A stretch of 43,041 nt of DNA from Bacillota bacterium (lineage in GTDB: Bacteria > Bacillota > Clostridia > Lachnospirales > Lachnospiraceae). The stretch's first letter is position 1. Each line of letters starts with the position of its first letter. The translations under genes were made by a program, and so were the position numbers. The stretch lies in the NCBI GenBank assembly GCA_023458035.1, contig JAEXAX010000014.1:1-43041 (forward strand), in the 5' to 3' direction. Below are positions 1-7,341 of the stretch, in pieces. The notes below the pieces were generated by a model. The model saw nothing but the letters and a program-made list of their open reading frames with translations. It ran no database searches and had not been told where the DNA came from.

Positions 1-120
1 TAAAAAGTACCGCCTTATAAGGCGGCCGAGTAACACGCTTGTGACACCGCCCTTCGGGGCGAGGCAGTAATTGCCCCTTATGAGGGGCGGAGATAAACCA
101 CCAGCTGAGCTGGTGGATAG
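1..120. repeat. Cluster of four short hairpins, possible IS200/IS605-type element end
   Basis: Four perfect inverted repeats lie within about 107 bases: CCGCCTTA/TAAGGCGG (10-25), CGCCC-TTCG-GGGCG (48-61, a UUCG-type tetraloop), GCCCCT-TATG-AGGGGC (73-88) and CCACCAGC-TGA-GCTGGTGG (98-116). None has a T-run like an intrinsic terminator. In frame 2 the bases 2-70 are open and end in TAA (68-70), so they could be the last 22 codons of an upstream protein whose tail runs through the first two hairpins. Dense short hairpins with an adjoining coding tail are typical of IS200/IS605-family ends and of REP/MITE-like repeats; that assignment is inference. The upstream part is outside the window. Confidence 0.4.
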
Positions 121-148
121 TGACTTAGAACGATTGAAGGAGAATGGC

Positions 149-352
149 ATGGATCAGGAGTTGATCAAATTTATGGCAGACCATCACATTCCGTATCACG
201 ATGGTTTGCGCGGCAAGGAGCGGCAGGCGGTAATCAACAGATTGTATGCGCTGCACGAGGCCGCCGGAACAGATGAAGACGGAACGGACAACGAAATCGG
301 CATTTTTTGTCGCGAGATATTGGATATGTTAGGAGAGGAGTATTATGACTAA
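149..352 (+). CDS. Small acidic protein of unknown function (67 aa)
   Basis: I do not recognise a family. The chosen start is ATG 149, which has AAGGAG at 137-142 with a 6-base spacer. The frame stays open upstream to a TTG at 71 and an ATG at 80, but those lie in the hairpin cluster and lack a ribosome site. The protein has no membrane segment, a single Cys, and an acidic C-terminal half rich in Asp and Glu (the tail is LGEEYYD). It ends with TAA at 350-352, overlapping the next gene's ATG (345) by 8 bases, so the two are probably translationally coupled. A small regulatory or accessory partner of the ArsC/Spx-like protein is possible but unproven. Confidence 0.55.
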   Translation: MDQELIKFMADHHIPYHDGLRGKERQAVINRLYALHEAAGTDEDGTDNEIGIFCREILDMLGEEYYD

Positions 353-707
353 GGTGATGATGATAGGCTATAAAAAATGCTCTACCTGCACCGGTGTGGA
401 AAGGATGCTGCAGGAGCGCGGAATCGGCTATGATTATCGGGAGATCGACAAGGAAAATCCGACGGTTGAGGAGTTGAAACAGTGGCAGCAAAAAAGCGGC
501 CTTCCTCTTAAACGCTTTTTTAATACCAGCGGCCTGATTTACCGTGGTATGGGCTTATCAAAAAAGCTTCCGACCATGTCGGAGGATGAGCAGTTTGAGC
601 TGCTGGCGACCGATGGCAAGCTGGTAAAGCGACCGATCGTTTTGACATCTGATAAGATCTATGTCGGACCGGATGTGAAAAAATGGCTGACCGCCATGAA
701 AGGCTGA
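345..707 (+). CDS. ArsC/Spx-family thioredoxin-fold protein
   Basis: This 120-residue protein belongs to the arsenate reductase/Spx/YffB superfamily, small cytoplasmic thioredoxin-fold proteins. Near the N-terminus, after the first beta strand, it has a CxxC pair (C12-S-T-C15). The family's KRP motif with the conserved Arg is at 95-97 (R96), followed by the strand VLTSDKIYVG and a helix at the C-terminus. The family includes glutaredoxin-coupled arsenate reductases and the transcriptional regulator Spx; the sequence does not separate them. No ars operon genes are nearby, so an arsenic role is not supported by context. The start ATG 345 follows AGGAGAGGAG (330-339). The gene ends 14 bases before the tgt start, suggesting one transcript. 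Confidence 0.85.
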   Translation: MTKVMMIGYKKCSTCTGVERMLQERGIGYDYREIDKENPTVEELKQWQQKSGLPLKRFFNTSGLIYRGMGLSKKLPTMSEDEQFELLATDGKLVKRPIVLTSDKIYVGPDVKKWLTAMKG

Positions 708-721
708 GGGGAATCGAATTC

Positions 722-1846
722 ATGTATACTTTATTAAAAAAAGACGGTGATGCCAGAAGAGGACAGTTGGAAACCGTCCACGGTACTATTCAAACACCGG
801 TCTTTATGAATGTCGGAACGGCGGCAGCTATTAAAGGGGCGGTATCCAGCATCGATCTGAACGATATTGATACTCAGGTTGAGCTTTGCAACACCTATCA
901 TCTTCACGTTCGACCGGGTGATGAGATCGTCAAACAGATGGGTGGTCTGCACCGTTTTATGAACTGGCAAAGGCCGATCCTGACCGACTCCGGCGGCTTT
1001 CAGGTTTTTTCCCTGTCTAAGCTGCGTCGAATCAAAGAGGAAGGGGTTTATTTTTCCTCGCATATTGATGGACGTAAGATTTTTATGGGACCGGAAGAAA
1101 GCATGCGGATACAGTCAAATCTTGCTTCAACCATTGCCATGGCTTTTGACGAATGTGCTCCGCACCCTTCAACCAGAGAATATATGGAACAGTCGGTAGC
1201 CAGAACTACCCGTTGGCTGGAGCGTTGTCAGGCAGAAATGCGTCGATTGAACGGGCTGGAAGACACCATTAACCGCAGGCAGCTGCTATTCGGAATAAAC
1301 CAGGGCGGCGTCTTTGAGGACATTCGTATCGAACATGCCAAAATCATCCGCGAGATGGAGCTTGACGGTTACGCCATCGGCGGTTTGGCAGTCGGAGAGA
1401 CCCATGATCAGATGTATCGCATCATTGAGGCGGTGGTGCCGCATTTGCCGCAGGATAAACCGATCTATCTGATGGGGGTCGGTACACCGCAGAATATTCT
1501 GGAGGCGGTAGAACGCGGCGTTGACTTCTTTGACTGTGTATATCCCAGTCGGAACGGCCGCCACGGTCATGTGTATACACATCAAGGGAAGTTAAATATT
1601 CTGAATGCCCGGTATATGACGGATGATCGTCCGATCGAGGAAGGATGTCAGTGTCCGGCCTGCCGCAATCATTCCAGGGCCTATATTCGTCACCTGTTAA
1701 AAGCCGGCGAAATGCTGGGCTTACGTCTTTGCGTGCTGCACAATCTTTACTTCTATAATCATCTGATGGAGGATATCAGGACTGCTGTTGATGAGGAGCG
1801 TTTTGCCTCATTTAAACGTGACTGGCTGTTACGGTACGAGAGTTGA
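722..1846 (+). CDS. tgt: Queuine/preQ1 tRNA-guanine transglycosylase
   Basis: Exchanges guanine 34 in the anticodon wobble position of Asp, Asn, His and Tyr tRNAs for preQ1, the base-exchange step of queuosine synthesis. The protein (374 aa) is full length for bacterial Tgt. The general-base Asp is in LTDSGGFQVFSL (D89), the nucleophile in DFFDCVYPSRNGRHG (D271), and the zinc site is C309, C311, C314 and H340. Placing the start at ATG 722 makes the first Asp number 89, as in Escherichia coli, and GAGGGG at 706-711 serves as ribosome site; an in-frame ATG at 683 lies inside the previous gene and adds 13 non-conserved residues. The TGA stop (1844-1846) overlaps the -35 box of the yajC promoter. 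Confidence 0.97.
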   Translation: MYTLLKKDGDARRGQLETVHGTIQTPVFMNVGTAAAIKGAVSSIDLNDIDTQVELCNTYHLHVRPGDEIVKQMGGLHRFMNWQRPILTDSGGFQVFSLSKLRRIKEEGVYFSSHIDGRKIFMGPEESMRIQSNLASTIAMAFDECAPHPSTREYMEQSVARTTRWLERCQAEMRRLNGLEDTINRRQLLFGINQGGVFEDIRIEHAKIIREMELDGYAIGGLAVGETHDQMYRIIEAVVPHLPQDKPIYLMGVGTPQNILEAVERGVDFFDCVYPSRNGRHGHVYTHQGKLNILNARYMTDDRPIEEGCQCPACRNHSRAYIRHLLKAGEMLGLRLCVLHNLYFYNHLMEDIRTAVDEERFASFKRDWLLRYES

Positions 1847-1871
1847 CGAAAGCCGTATTTCGTTGTATGAT
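1843..1871 (+). promoter_or_regulatory. Sigma-A-type promoter for yajC
   Basis: TTGACG (1843-1848), a 17-base spacer and TATGAT (1866-1871) make a near-consensus promoter 36 bases upstream of the yajC ATG. The -35 box overlaps the last codons and stop of tgt, so yajC can be expressed independently of the upstream genes. Confidence 0.7.
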
Positions 1872-1907
1872 AGACAAGATATTTCTTAATAATTAGGAGG
1901 ATGAAAC

Positions 1908-2210
1908 ATGGCTTTACAGGCAAGTAACGCATTGGGCGGCGGTATGATGATCGTTTGGATCGTGGTACTGGTTGGTATGATGTATTTCATGATGATCAGA
2001 CCGCAGAAGAAAGAGCAGAAGAGGATGGCTAATATGTTGTCCGAGCTGGCTGTCGGAGACAGTATCATGACAACCGGCGGTTTCTACGGTGTTGTGATCG
2101 ATATTCGTGACGAGGACGTGATTGTAGAATTTGGCAGCAATAAAAACTGCCGTATCCCGATGAAGAAATCGGCGATTGCAGTGGTTGAAAAACCGGAGCA
2201 GGACGCATAA
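1908..2210 (+). CDS. yajC: Preprotein translocase subunit YajC
   Basis: YajC is a small single-pass accessory protein of the Sec translocon that associates with SecDF. The 100-residue product has one membrane helix (about residues 13-30), followed by the hallmark MIRPQKKEQKR and a cytoplasmic beta-rich domain with GDSIMTTGGFYG. AGGAGG at 1895-1900 precedes the ATG by 7 bases. In many bacteria tgt-yajC is followed by secD and secF; here a strong terminator comes straight after yajC and an amino-acid biosynthesis unit follows, so secDF must be elsewhere or absent. Confidence 0.95.
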   Translation: MALQASNALGGGMMIVWIVVLVGMMYFMMIRPQKKEQKRMANMLSELAVGDSIMTTGGFYGVVIDIRDEDVIVEFGSNKNCRIPMKKSAIAVVEKPEQDA

Positions 2211-2247
2211 TTCGTTGTCTGAAATCTATCGTTTAAATGATTGAATG

Positions 2248-2279
2248 AGAGCCTTCCGTTCGGAAGGCTCTTTTTCTTT
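2248..2279 (+). terminator. Intrinsic terminator after yajC
   Basis: AGAGCCTTCCG (2248-2258) pairs perfectly with CGGAAGGCTCT (2261-2271) and is followed by TTTTCTTT, a classical Rho-independent terminator. Confidence 0.9.
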
Positions 2280-2292
2280 GCTGATTTATAAG

Positions 2293-2321
2293 TTGAAATC
2301 CAACAATAAATCGGGTAAACT
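2293..2321 (+). promoter_or_regulatory. Candidate promoter for ilvD-ilvB-ogt
   Basis: TTGAAA (2293-2298), a 17-base spacer and TAAACT (2316-2321) lie between the yajC terminator and ilvD. A 6-base inverted repeat, TATCCT (2330-2335) and AGGATA (2349-2354), follows close to the predicted transcript start and could be an operator or leader hairpin. No T-box specifier structure is evident in the short leader. Confidence 0.45.
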
Positions 2322-2390
2322 TAAATGAATATCCTGATAGAAAGATATAGGATAGGGCGGTTAAGCATCGCCGCAGCATAGGAGGAGTCT

Positions 2391-4079
2391 ATGGAGGCAG
2401 ATATGAGAAGTGATACGATATTAAAAGGTGTGGAACAGGCCACGAATCGTGCCCTGCTTCATGCGTTGGGAGTAACCCGCGAAGAAATGAAAAGACCGCT
2501 GATCGGTATTGTCAACTCATTTAATGAGGTGGTACCGGGTCATATGAATCTGGATAAAATTACCGAGGCTGTAAAGATGGGTGTAGCGATGTCCGGCGGC
2601 GTGCCGCGGGAGTTTCCGGCCATCGCTGTCTGTGACGGTATCGCCATGGGGCATATCGGCATGAAATACAGTCTGATTACCCGCGATTTGATTGCCGATT
2701 CCACCGAGGCCATGGCCATGGCGCATGCCTTTGACGGCTTGGTGATGATCCCGAATTGCGATAAAAATGTACCGGGGCTGTTGATGGCTGCGGCCAGATT
2801 AAATATACCGACCATCGTCATCAGCGGCGGCGCCATGCTGGCCGGTACGGTGGGCGGCGAAAAGACCAGCCTGTCCAGTATGTTTGAAGCCATCGGCGCC
2901 TATGCAGTGGGAGAGATGACGAAAGAAGAGGTCGAAGAGTACTCGGAGAGTGTTTGTCCGACCTGCGGATCATGTTCCGGTATGTATACGGCAAATTCCA
3001 TGAACTGTCTGACTGAGGTTCTGGGAATGGGACTGCGCGGAAATGGAACCATCCCGGCTGTTTATTCCGAACGAATCCGTTTGGCGAAGACCGCCGGAAT
3101 GCAGATCATGCACTTGGTAAAGAACAACATCCGTCCGCGTGATATTATGACCAAAGAAGCCTTTATAAATGCCCTGACTGTCGATATGGCCCTGGGTTGC
3201 AGTACCAACAGTATGCTGCATCTGCCGGCTATCGCTCATGATGCGGGCATAGAATTGGATATGGAAATCTGTAATCAGATCAGCGCCAAAACACCGAACC
3301 TTTGTCATCTGGCTCCGGCCGGTCCGGCCTATATCGAGCATCTGCATGCGGCCGGCGGTATTTATGCGGTCATGAATGAATTGGTGAAAAAGAACCTGCT
3401 GTATCTGGATGGCATCACGGTATCCGGACGGACCATGCGTGAGAATATCGCAGGTGTGACAAATAAGAATACTGCGGTTATTCGACCGTTAGAGCAACCC
3501 TTCAGCGAAGTAGGCGGTATCGCTGTGCTGAAAGGCAATCTGGCTCCGGAAACAGCCGTTGTTAAACGCTCGGCCGTATTGCCGGAAATGCTTGCTCATG
3601 AGGGACCGGCTCGAGTCTTTGATTGTGAGGAGGCTGCCATCGAGGCCATTCGCAGTGGTAAGATCGTTCCGGGTGATGTGGTTGTTATTCGGTATGAAGG
3701 ACCAAAGGGCGGCCCGGGTATGCGCGAGATGCTGAGTCCGACGTCAGCCATTATCGGTATGGGATTGGGAGACAGCGTGGCTCTGATTACCGACGGCAGG
3801 TTCAGCGGTGCCAGTCGCGGTGCGGCCATCGGTCATGTTTGCCCCGAAGCGGCCGCCGGCGGACCGATCGGTCTGTTGCAGGATGGAGATATCATTTCAA
3901 TTGATATTAATAATTATCGTTTGGATGTTTTATTATCGGATGAGGAGCTGGAAGCCAGAAGGAGATCGGTGGTGATCAAGAAACCGTCGATCACGCACGG
4001 AGCCCTCGGGCGATATGCCGCTTTGGTCACTGCCGCCAACCGCGGCGCTGTATTAGAGGTTCCGGAGTGTCTGCGCTAA
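2391..4079 (+). CDS. ilvD: Dihydroxy-acid dehydratase
   Basis: Dehydrates 2,3-dihydroxy-isovalerate and 2,3-dihydroxy-3-methylvalerate to the keto-acid precursors of valine and isoleucine. It is a cytoplasmic iron-sulfur enzyme. The 562-residue length fits the family. Cluster-ligand regions are visible as NCDKNVPG (C123) and CPTCGSCSG (189-197), together with the C-terminal RFSGASRGAAIGHVCPEA signature. Position 50-51 reads Gly-His (VPGHMNL), the form seen in the Escherichia coli-type enzyme rather than the PCN form of [2Fe-2S] dehydratases. Two starts compete: ATG 2391 (GGAGGAG at 2381-2387) and ATG 2403 (GGAGG at 2393-2397), the latter giving the family-typical MRSD start and 558 residues. 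Confidence 0.97.
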   Translation: MEADMRSDTILKGVEQATNRALLHALGVTREEMKRPLIGIVNSFNEVVPGHMNLDKITEAVKMGVAMSGGVPREFPAIAVCDGIAMGHIGMKYSLITRDLIADSTEAMAMAHAFDGLVMIPNCDKNVPGLLMAAARLNIPTIVISGGAMLAGTVGGEKTSLSSMFEAIGAYAVGEMTKEEVEEYSESVCPTCGSCSGMYTANSMNCLTEVLGMGLRGNGTIPAVYSERIRLAKTAGMQIMHLVKNNIRPRDIMTKEAFINALTVDMALGCSTNSMLHLPAIAHDAGIELDMEICNQISAKTPNLCHLAPAGPAYIEHLHAAGGIYAVMNELVKKNLLYLDGITVSGRTMRENIAGVTNKNTAVIRPLEQPFSEVGGIAVLKGNLAPETAVVKRSAVLPEMLAHEGPARVFDCEEAAIEAIRSGKIVPGDVVVIRYEGPKGGPGMREMLSPTSAIIGMGLGDSVALITDGRFSGASRGAAIGHVCPEAAAGGPIGLLQDGDIISIDINNYRLDVLLSDEELEARRRSVVIKKPSITHGALGRYAALVTAANRGAVLEVPECLR

Positions 4080-4097
4080 CTGATAAGGAGGAGAGGT

Positions 4098-5774
4098 ATG
4101 AAATTAAGCGGATCGGCGATTTTACTTGAGTGTTTAAAAGAGCAGGGCGTGGATACCATTTTCGGTTATCCGGGCGGTGCTATTTTAAATGTATATGATG
4201 AATTGTACAGACAGCAGGATCATTTCAAACATATTTTGACTGCGCATGAGCAGGGGGCTTCCCATGCGGCTGACGGCTATGCCAGAGCGACAGGTCGGGT
4301 TGGCGTTTGCTTTGCGACCAGCGGACCGGGAGCCACCAATCTGGTCACCGGTCTGGCCACAGCGATGATGGATTCTATTCCGGTGGTGGCCATTACCTGT
4401 AATGTCGGCCTGCCGTTGATTGGTCGTGACAGCTTTCAGGAGGTTGATATCTCAGGGATCACTATGCCCATTACCAAGCATAATTTTATGGTTCGGGATG
4501 TTGCCTGTCTGGCGGATACGTTGCGTCGGGCATTTAGAATAGCCATGGAAGGACGGCGGGGACCGGTTCTGGTGGATATCCCCAAAAATGTAACAGGAGC
4601 CTTGTGTGAATTTGAGCGTAAGGAAAAAGAGGAGATCCACAGACGGACCGATAAGATGCGAGAAGAGGATATTGAGAAGGTTGTAGCCATGCTGCAGGAT
4701 ACCAGAAAGCCTTTTTTGTTGATTGGCGGCGGGGCAGTCGGAGCGGAGGCTGCCGAAGAGGTCAGAACCTTTATGGAGCTGATGAACTGCCCGGTCACTG
4801 ATACTTTGATGGGGCGCGGGGTTGTGCCGAATGATCATCCGAATAATGCCGGCATGATCGGTATGCACGGCACCAAAGCTGCCAATATCGGCCTGAGTGC
4901 AGCCGATCTGGTGGTTTCAGTGGGAGCCCGTTTTGATGACCGCGTGACCGGTGATACAGCAAAATTTTGTACAAATGCCAAGATAATTCATCTGGATGTT
5001 GACTCTGCCGAAATTGATAAGAACATCATAACCGATGCCCACATCATCGGCGATTTAAAGGTGGTATTACAGGAAATCAATCGTCGTCTGCCGCAGCAAA
5101 ATCATCAGGACTGGCTGGATGAGATCAATGATATGAAGGAAACATATCCGCTGCGCATCGACAGAGGCCGCTTAACGGCACCGGCTATCATCGAAGTCAT
5201 CAATGAGCTGGTGGATGTAGACAACACCTTGATTGTAACAGAGGTGGGACAGCATCAGATGTGGGCAGCCCAGCATTACAACTTCCGGCATCCGCGTACA
5301 CTGTTGACCTCGGGCGGATTGGGAACCATGGGTTACGGCTTAGGAGCAGCCATCGGCGCCAAATATGCCATGCCGCATAAAACGGTTATTAATATTGCCG
5401 GTGATGGTTGTTTTCGGATGAACCTGAATGAGCTGACCACAGTCGCCAGATACCGGGTTCCGATTATTCAGATGATTTTTAATAATACGGTATTGGGAAT
5501 GGTTCGGCAGTGGCAGACGTTGTTTTACGAGCGCAATTATTCACAGACTACTTTTACGGACGATATTGATTTTGTTAAAATTTCGGAAGCCTTAAATGTT
5601 AAGGCGGTACGCGTTACCACGTTGGAGGAATTAAGAGTCGCCCTGGGGGCTGCCCTGCAGGAACAGGTACCGGTGGTGTTGGATTGTCGATTGGATAAAG
5701 ATGACAGCGTATTTCCGATGGTACCGGCCGGCTCAGGACTGGACGGTGTTTTTGATGAAACGGATCTGGGATGA
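4098..5774 (+). CDS. ilvB: Acetolactate synthase, large catalytic subunit
   Basis: Condenses two pyruvates, or pyruvate with 2-ketobutyrate, in the first common step of branched-chain amino acid synthesis; it depends on ThDP, FAD and magnesium. The 558-residue protein has the catalytic Glu in HEQGASHAADGYARATG (E51), the ThDP/Mg motif GDGCFRMNLNEL starting at 435, and VRQWQ containing the Trp of the herbicide site, which marks a biosynthetic AHAS rather than a catabolic AlsS. An AAGGAGGAGAGG ribosome site precedes the ATG 18 bases after ilvD. No small regulatory subunit (ilvN) or ilvC follows; instead the TGA overlaps the start of an alkyltransferase gene by 4 bases. Confidence 0.95.
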   Translation: MKLSGSAILLECLKEQGVDTIFGYPGGAILNVYDELYRQQDHFKHILTAHEQGASHAADGYARATGRVGVCFATSGPGATNLVTGLATAMMDSIPVVAITCNVGLPLIGRDSFQEVDISGITMPITKHNFMVRDVACLADTLRRAFRIAMEGRRGPVLVDIPKNVTGALCEFERKEKEEIHRRTDKMREEDIEKVVAMLQDTRKPFLLIGGGAVGAEAAEEVRTFMELMNCPVTDTLMGRGVVPNDHPNNAGMIGMHGTKAANIGLSAADLVVSVGARFDDRVTGDTAKFCTNAKIIHLDVDSAEIDKNIITDAHIIGDLKVVLQEINRRLPQQNHQDWLDEINDMKETYPLRIDRGRLTAPAIIEVINELVDVDNTLIVTEVGQHQMWAAQHYNFRHPRTLLTSGGLGTMGYGLGAAIGAKYAMPHKTVINIAGDGCFRMNLNELTTVARYRVPIIQMIFNNTVLGMVRQWQTLFYERNYSQTTFTDDIDFVKISEALNVKAVRVTTLEELRVALGAALQEQVPVVLDCRLDKDDSVFPMVPAGSGLDGVFDETDLG

Positions 5775-6271
5775 TGAAAGACAGTTCGATAAAACAACAG
5801 TTGAAATATTATGATATCACATCCCCGCTCGGCACGCTGCGCTTGAGCCGGGACACGGTCGGTCTGTGTCAATTGACCTATCTGCACCGGCAGGCGCCGG
5901 TGTTTTCCGACGCCGAAGATGAACTTCTGCTTGAAACAGAGCGGCAGCTGGCGGAGTATTTTCACGGTCGCCGACGGAATTTTTCTATTCCGCTGCATTT
6001 TCTGAGCGGAACGGTTTTTCAGCAACAAGTCTGGACAGCTCTGGCGGATATTCCGTATGGAAAGGTCTGCTCCTATGCCGATCTGGCAGCCAAAGTCGGC
6101 CGGCCAAAAGCCTGCCGGGCAGTCGGACAGGCCAATCATTATAATCCGATCTCCATCATCCTGCCGTGTCACCGGGTAATCGGCAGCAACGGCAGCTTGA
6201 CCGGTTATGGCGGGGGACTGGAGCTAAAACGCTATTTACTGCGGTTGGAGACCGGACGGGCGCAGGATTGA
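5771..6271 (+). CDS. ogt: Methylated-DNA--protein-cysteine methyltransferase
   Basis: A suicide DNA-repair protein that transfers alkyl groups from O6-alkylguanine to its own cysteine. The 166-residue protein has the family layout: a poorly conserved N-terminal domain, the helix-turn-helix with GKVCSYADLAAKVGRPKACRAVG (given as positions 97-119), and the active site ILPCHRVIG with nucleophile C133. The residues ahead of the active site read NPISII rather than the usual NPIPIL-like form. ATG 5771 overlaps the ilvB stop (ATGA), and a second ATG follows at 5774; the ribosome site is weak, so translation is probably coupled to ilvB. A strong terminator follows immediately. Confidence 0.93.
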   Translation: MMKDSSIKQQLKYYDITSPLGTLRLSRDTVGLCQLTYLHRQAPVFSDAEDELLLETERQLAEYFHGRRRNFSIPLHFLSGTVFQQQVWTALADIPYGKVCSYADLAAKVGRPKACRAVGQANHYNPISIILPCHRVIGSNGSLTGYGGGLELKRYLLRLETGRAQD

Positions 6272-6272
6272 A

Positions 6273-6314
6273 AAGAAGGGGGTGTTGCACCAATTAGTGT
6301 GACACCCCCTTCTT
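6273..6314. terminator. Bidirectional terminator between ogt and the AraC gene
   Basis: AAGAAGGGGGTGT (6273-6285) pairs perfectly over 13 bases with ACACCCCCTTCTT (6302-6314), and the loop can extend the stem through GCAC/GTGT. It sits two bases from each convergent stop codon. The tails are only moderately T-rich, but the position and stem strength fit a shared terminator. Confidence 0.75.
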
Positions 6315-6315
6315 C

Positions 6316-7224
6316 TTATGTTTGTTGATCTGTGATCGCCCGTTTGGTGCTGCGGTTTTGGCGACGGTAGTCCCGCGGCGTCATTCCGTAAGTTTCCTTA
6401 AATAAACGATTAAAATATGACAGATTCACAAAGCCGATGTGAAGGGCAATTTCAGCGATTTTCTGATCACCGGTTCGCAGCAGTGAGGCGGCTATATTCA
6501 TCCGGTAATTGTTGATATAGGCGATCACTGACATACCCATATGCTGTTTGAAAAAACGCATGAAATGTGATGGACTGTAGTAGGCCAGTCCGGCCAGCTC
6601 TTCTAATGTCAGTGCCTGTGCATAATGCTCATGAATATATTGCAGGATCAGCTTCAGCTTTTCTAATTTTTCCTCTTTCCGGGAGCTGACCTGAGCGGTT
6701 GGATAGAGATATAATATTGAAAATATGCGGTAGAGCGAGCCTTTGACGGCCAGCTCGTAGCCGGTCAGGGCGGATGCGGACACGGTATCAATGTCGGTGA
6801 TACAACGGCGGATTTCTTCATACCCCATTACTTCATCCCGAAACAATACGGGCAAGCGCAGATGCCCGGTAACGACGTGGGAGATTAATTCCTTGGTACA
6901 GACATCGACACCCGCCGGCATCAGAAACCGACTGTCAAACAGGATGTTTTCATATTCCATTTTGGCCGCACCGTCTTGGGAGATGCTGTGCATATGACCG
7001 GGCAGGATGAGCACGATATCTCCCTCGCGCACCCGGTATTCAACAAAGTCAACGACCACGATACCGGAACCTTTTTTGATGACAATGAATTCGGTTTCAT
7101 CCTGCCAGTGCAGCGGAACTTGCTGAAAATCCAGTGGAATGCTGCACAGATAAATATTGTAAGGGAAGGTTTCGGGAAAGTGATGTTTTCTCTCTTGATA
7201 GGACAGATAAGAGTTTTGATACAT
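6316..7224 (-). CDS. AraC-family transcriptional regulator
   Basis: A 302-residue regulator with an N-terminal cupin-type sensor domain (about residues 25-100, containing REGDIVLILPGHMHSI) and a C-terminal double helix-turn-helix of AraC/XylS type (about 195-292, with TLEELAGLAYYSPSHFMRFFK and the signature IGFVNLSYFNRLFKETYGMTP, 21 residues, positions about 262-282). AAGGAG (7230-7235 on the complementary strand) precedes the ATG by 5 bases. It is transcribed divergently from glgP with only 117 bases between, so control of the glycogen/maltodextrin genes is the natural inference; the ligand cannot be read from the sequence. Confidence 0.9.
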   Translation of the reverse strand: MYQNSYLSYQERKHHFPETFPYNIYLCSIPLDFQQVPLHWQDETEFIVIKKGSGIVVVDFVEYRVREGDIVLILPGHMHSISQDGAAKMEYENILFDSRFLMPAGVDVCTKELISHVVTGHLRLPVLFRDEVMGYEEIRRCITDIDTVSASALTGYELAVKGSLYRIFSILYLYPTAQVSSRKEEKLEKLKLILQYIHEHYAQALTLEELAGLAYYSPSHFMRFFKQHMGMSVIAYINNYRMNIAASLLRTGDQKIAEIALHIGFVNLSYFNRLFKETYGMTPRDYRRQNRSTKRAITDQQT

Positions 7225-7266
7225 TTTTTCTCCTTAAATCAGATAAAAATCTTAGTTTATGATCAT

Positions 7267-7296
7267 ATTGTATTATATAATGCAGGGATATTGCAA
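7267..7296 (-). promoter_or_regulatory. Promoter for the AraC-type regulator
   Basis: On the minus strand TTGCAA (7291-7296) is followed by an 18-base spacer and TACAAT (7267-7272). It lies directly opposite the glgP promoter, so a regulator binding here could affect both directions. Confidence 0.5.
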
Positions 7297-7317
7297 GTAA
7301 AATGCTAAGCTGGCAGA

Positions 7318-7323
7318 TATAAT
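7318..7323 (+). promoter_or_regulatory. Consensus -10 box ahead of glgP
   Basis: TATAAT at 7318-7323 is a perfect -10 hexamer, but the region 17 bases upstream (7295-7300, AAGTAA) is not a recognisable -35. This pattern suits activator-dependent initiation, for example by the divergent AraC protein. Two direct copies of ATATTG(T/C)A (7265-7272 and 7288-7295), 23 bases apart, are a possible activator site. Initiation about 7 bases downstream would leave a leader of only some 12 bases before the glgP ATG. Confidence 0.45.
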
Positions 7324-7341
7324 ATGTCATGTAATTAGGAT

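Noticed and set aside
2280..2390. T-box or other amino-acid riboswitch ahead of ilvD
   Set aside because: The leader is only about 70 bases after the promoter, with no specifier-loop or antiterminator structure and no second terminator.
5537..6172. Long antisense frame across the end of ilvB and ogt
   Set aside because: Composition follows the sense genes, and there is no supporting signal or family.
7276..7281. Second TATAAT upstream of glgP as a promoter
   Set aside because: No -35 is present at 16-18 bases, and it overlaps the minus-strand araC promoter; the box at 7318 is better placed.
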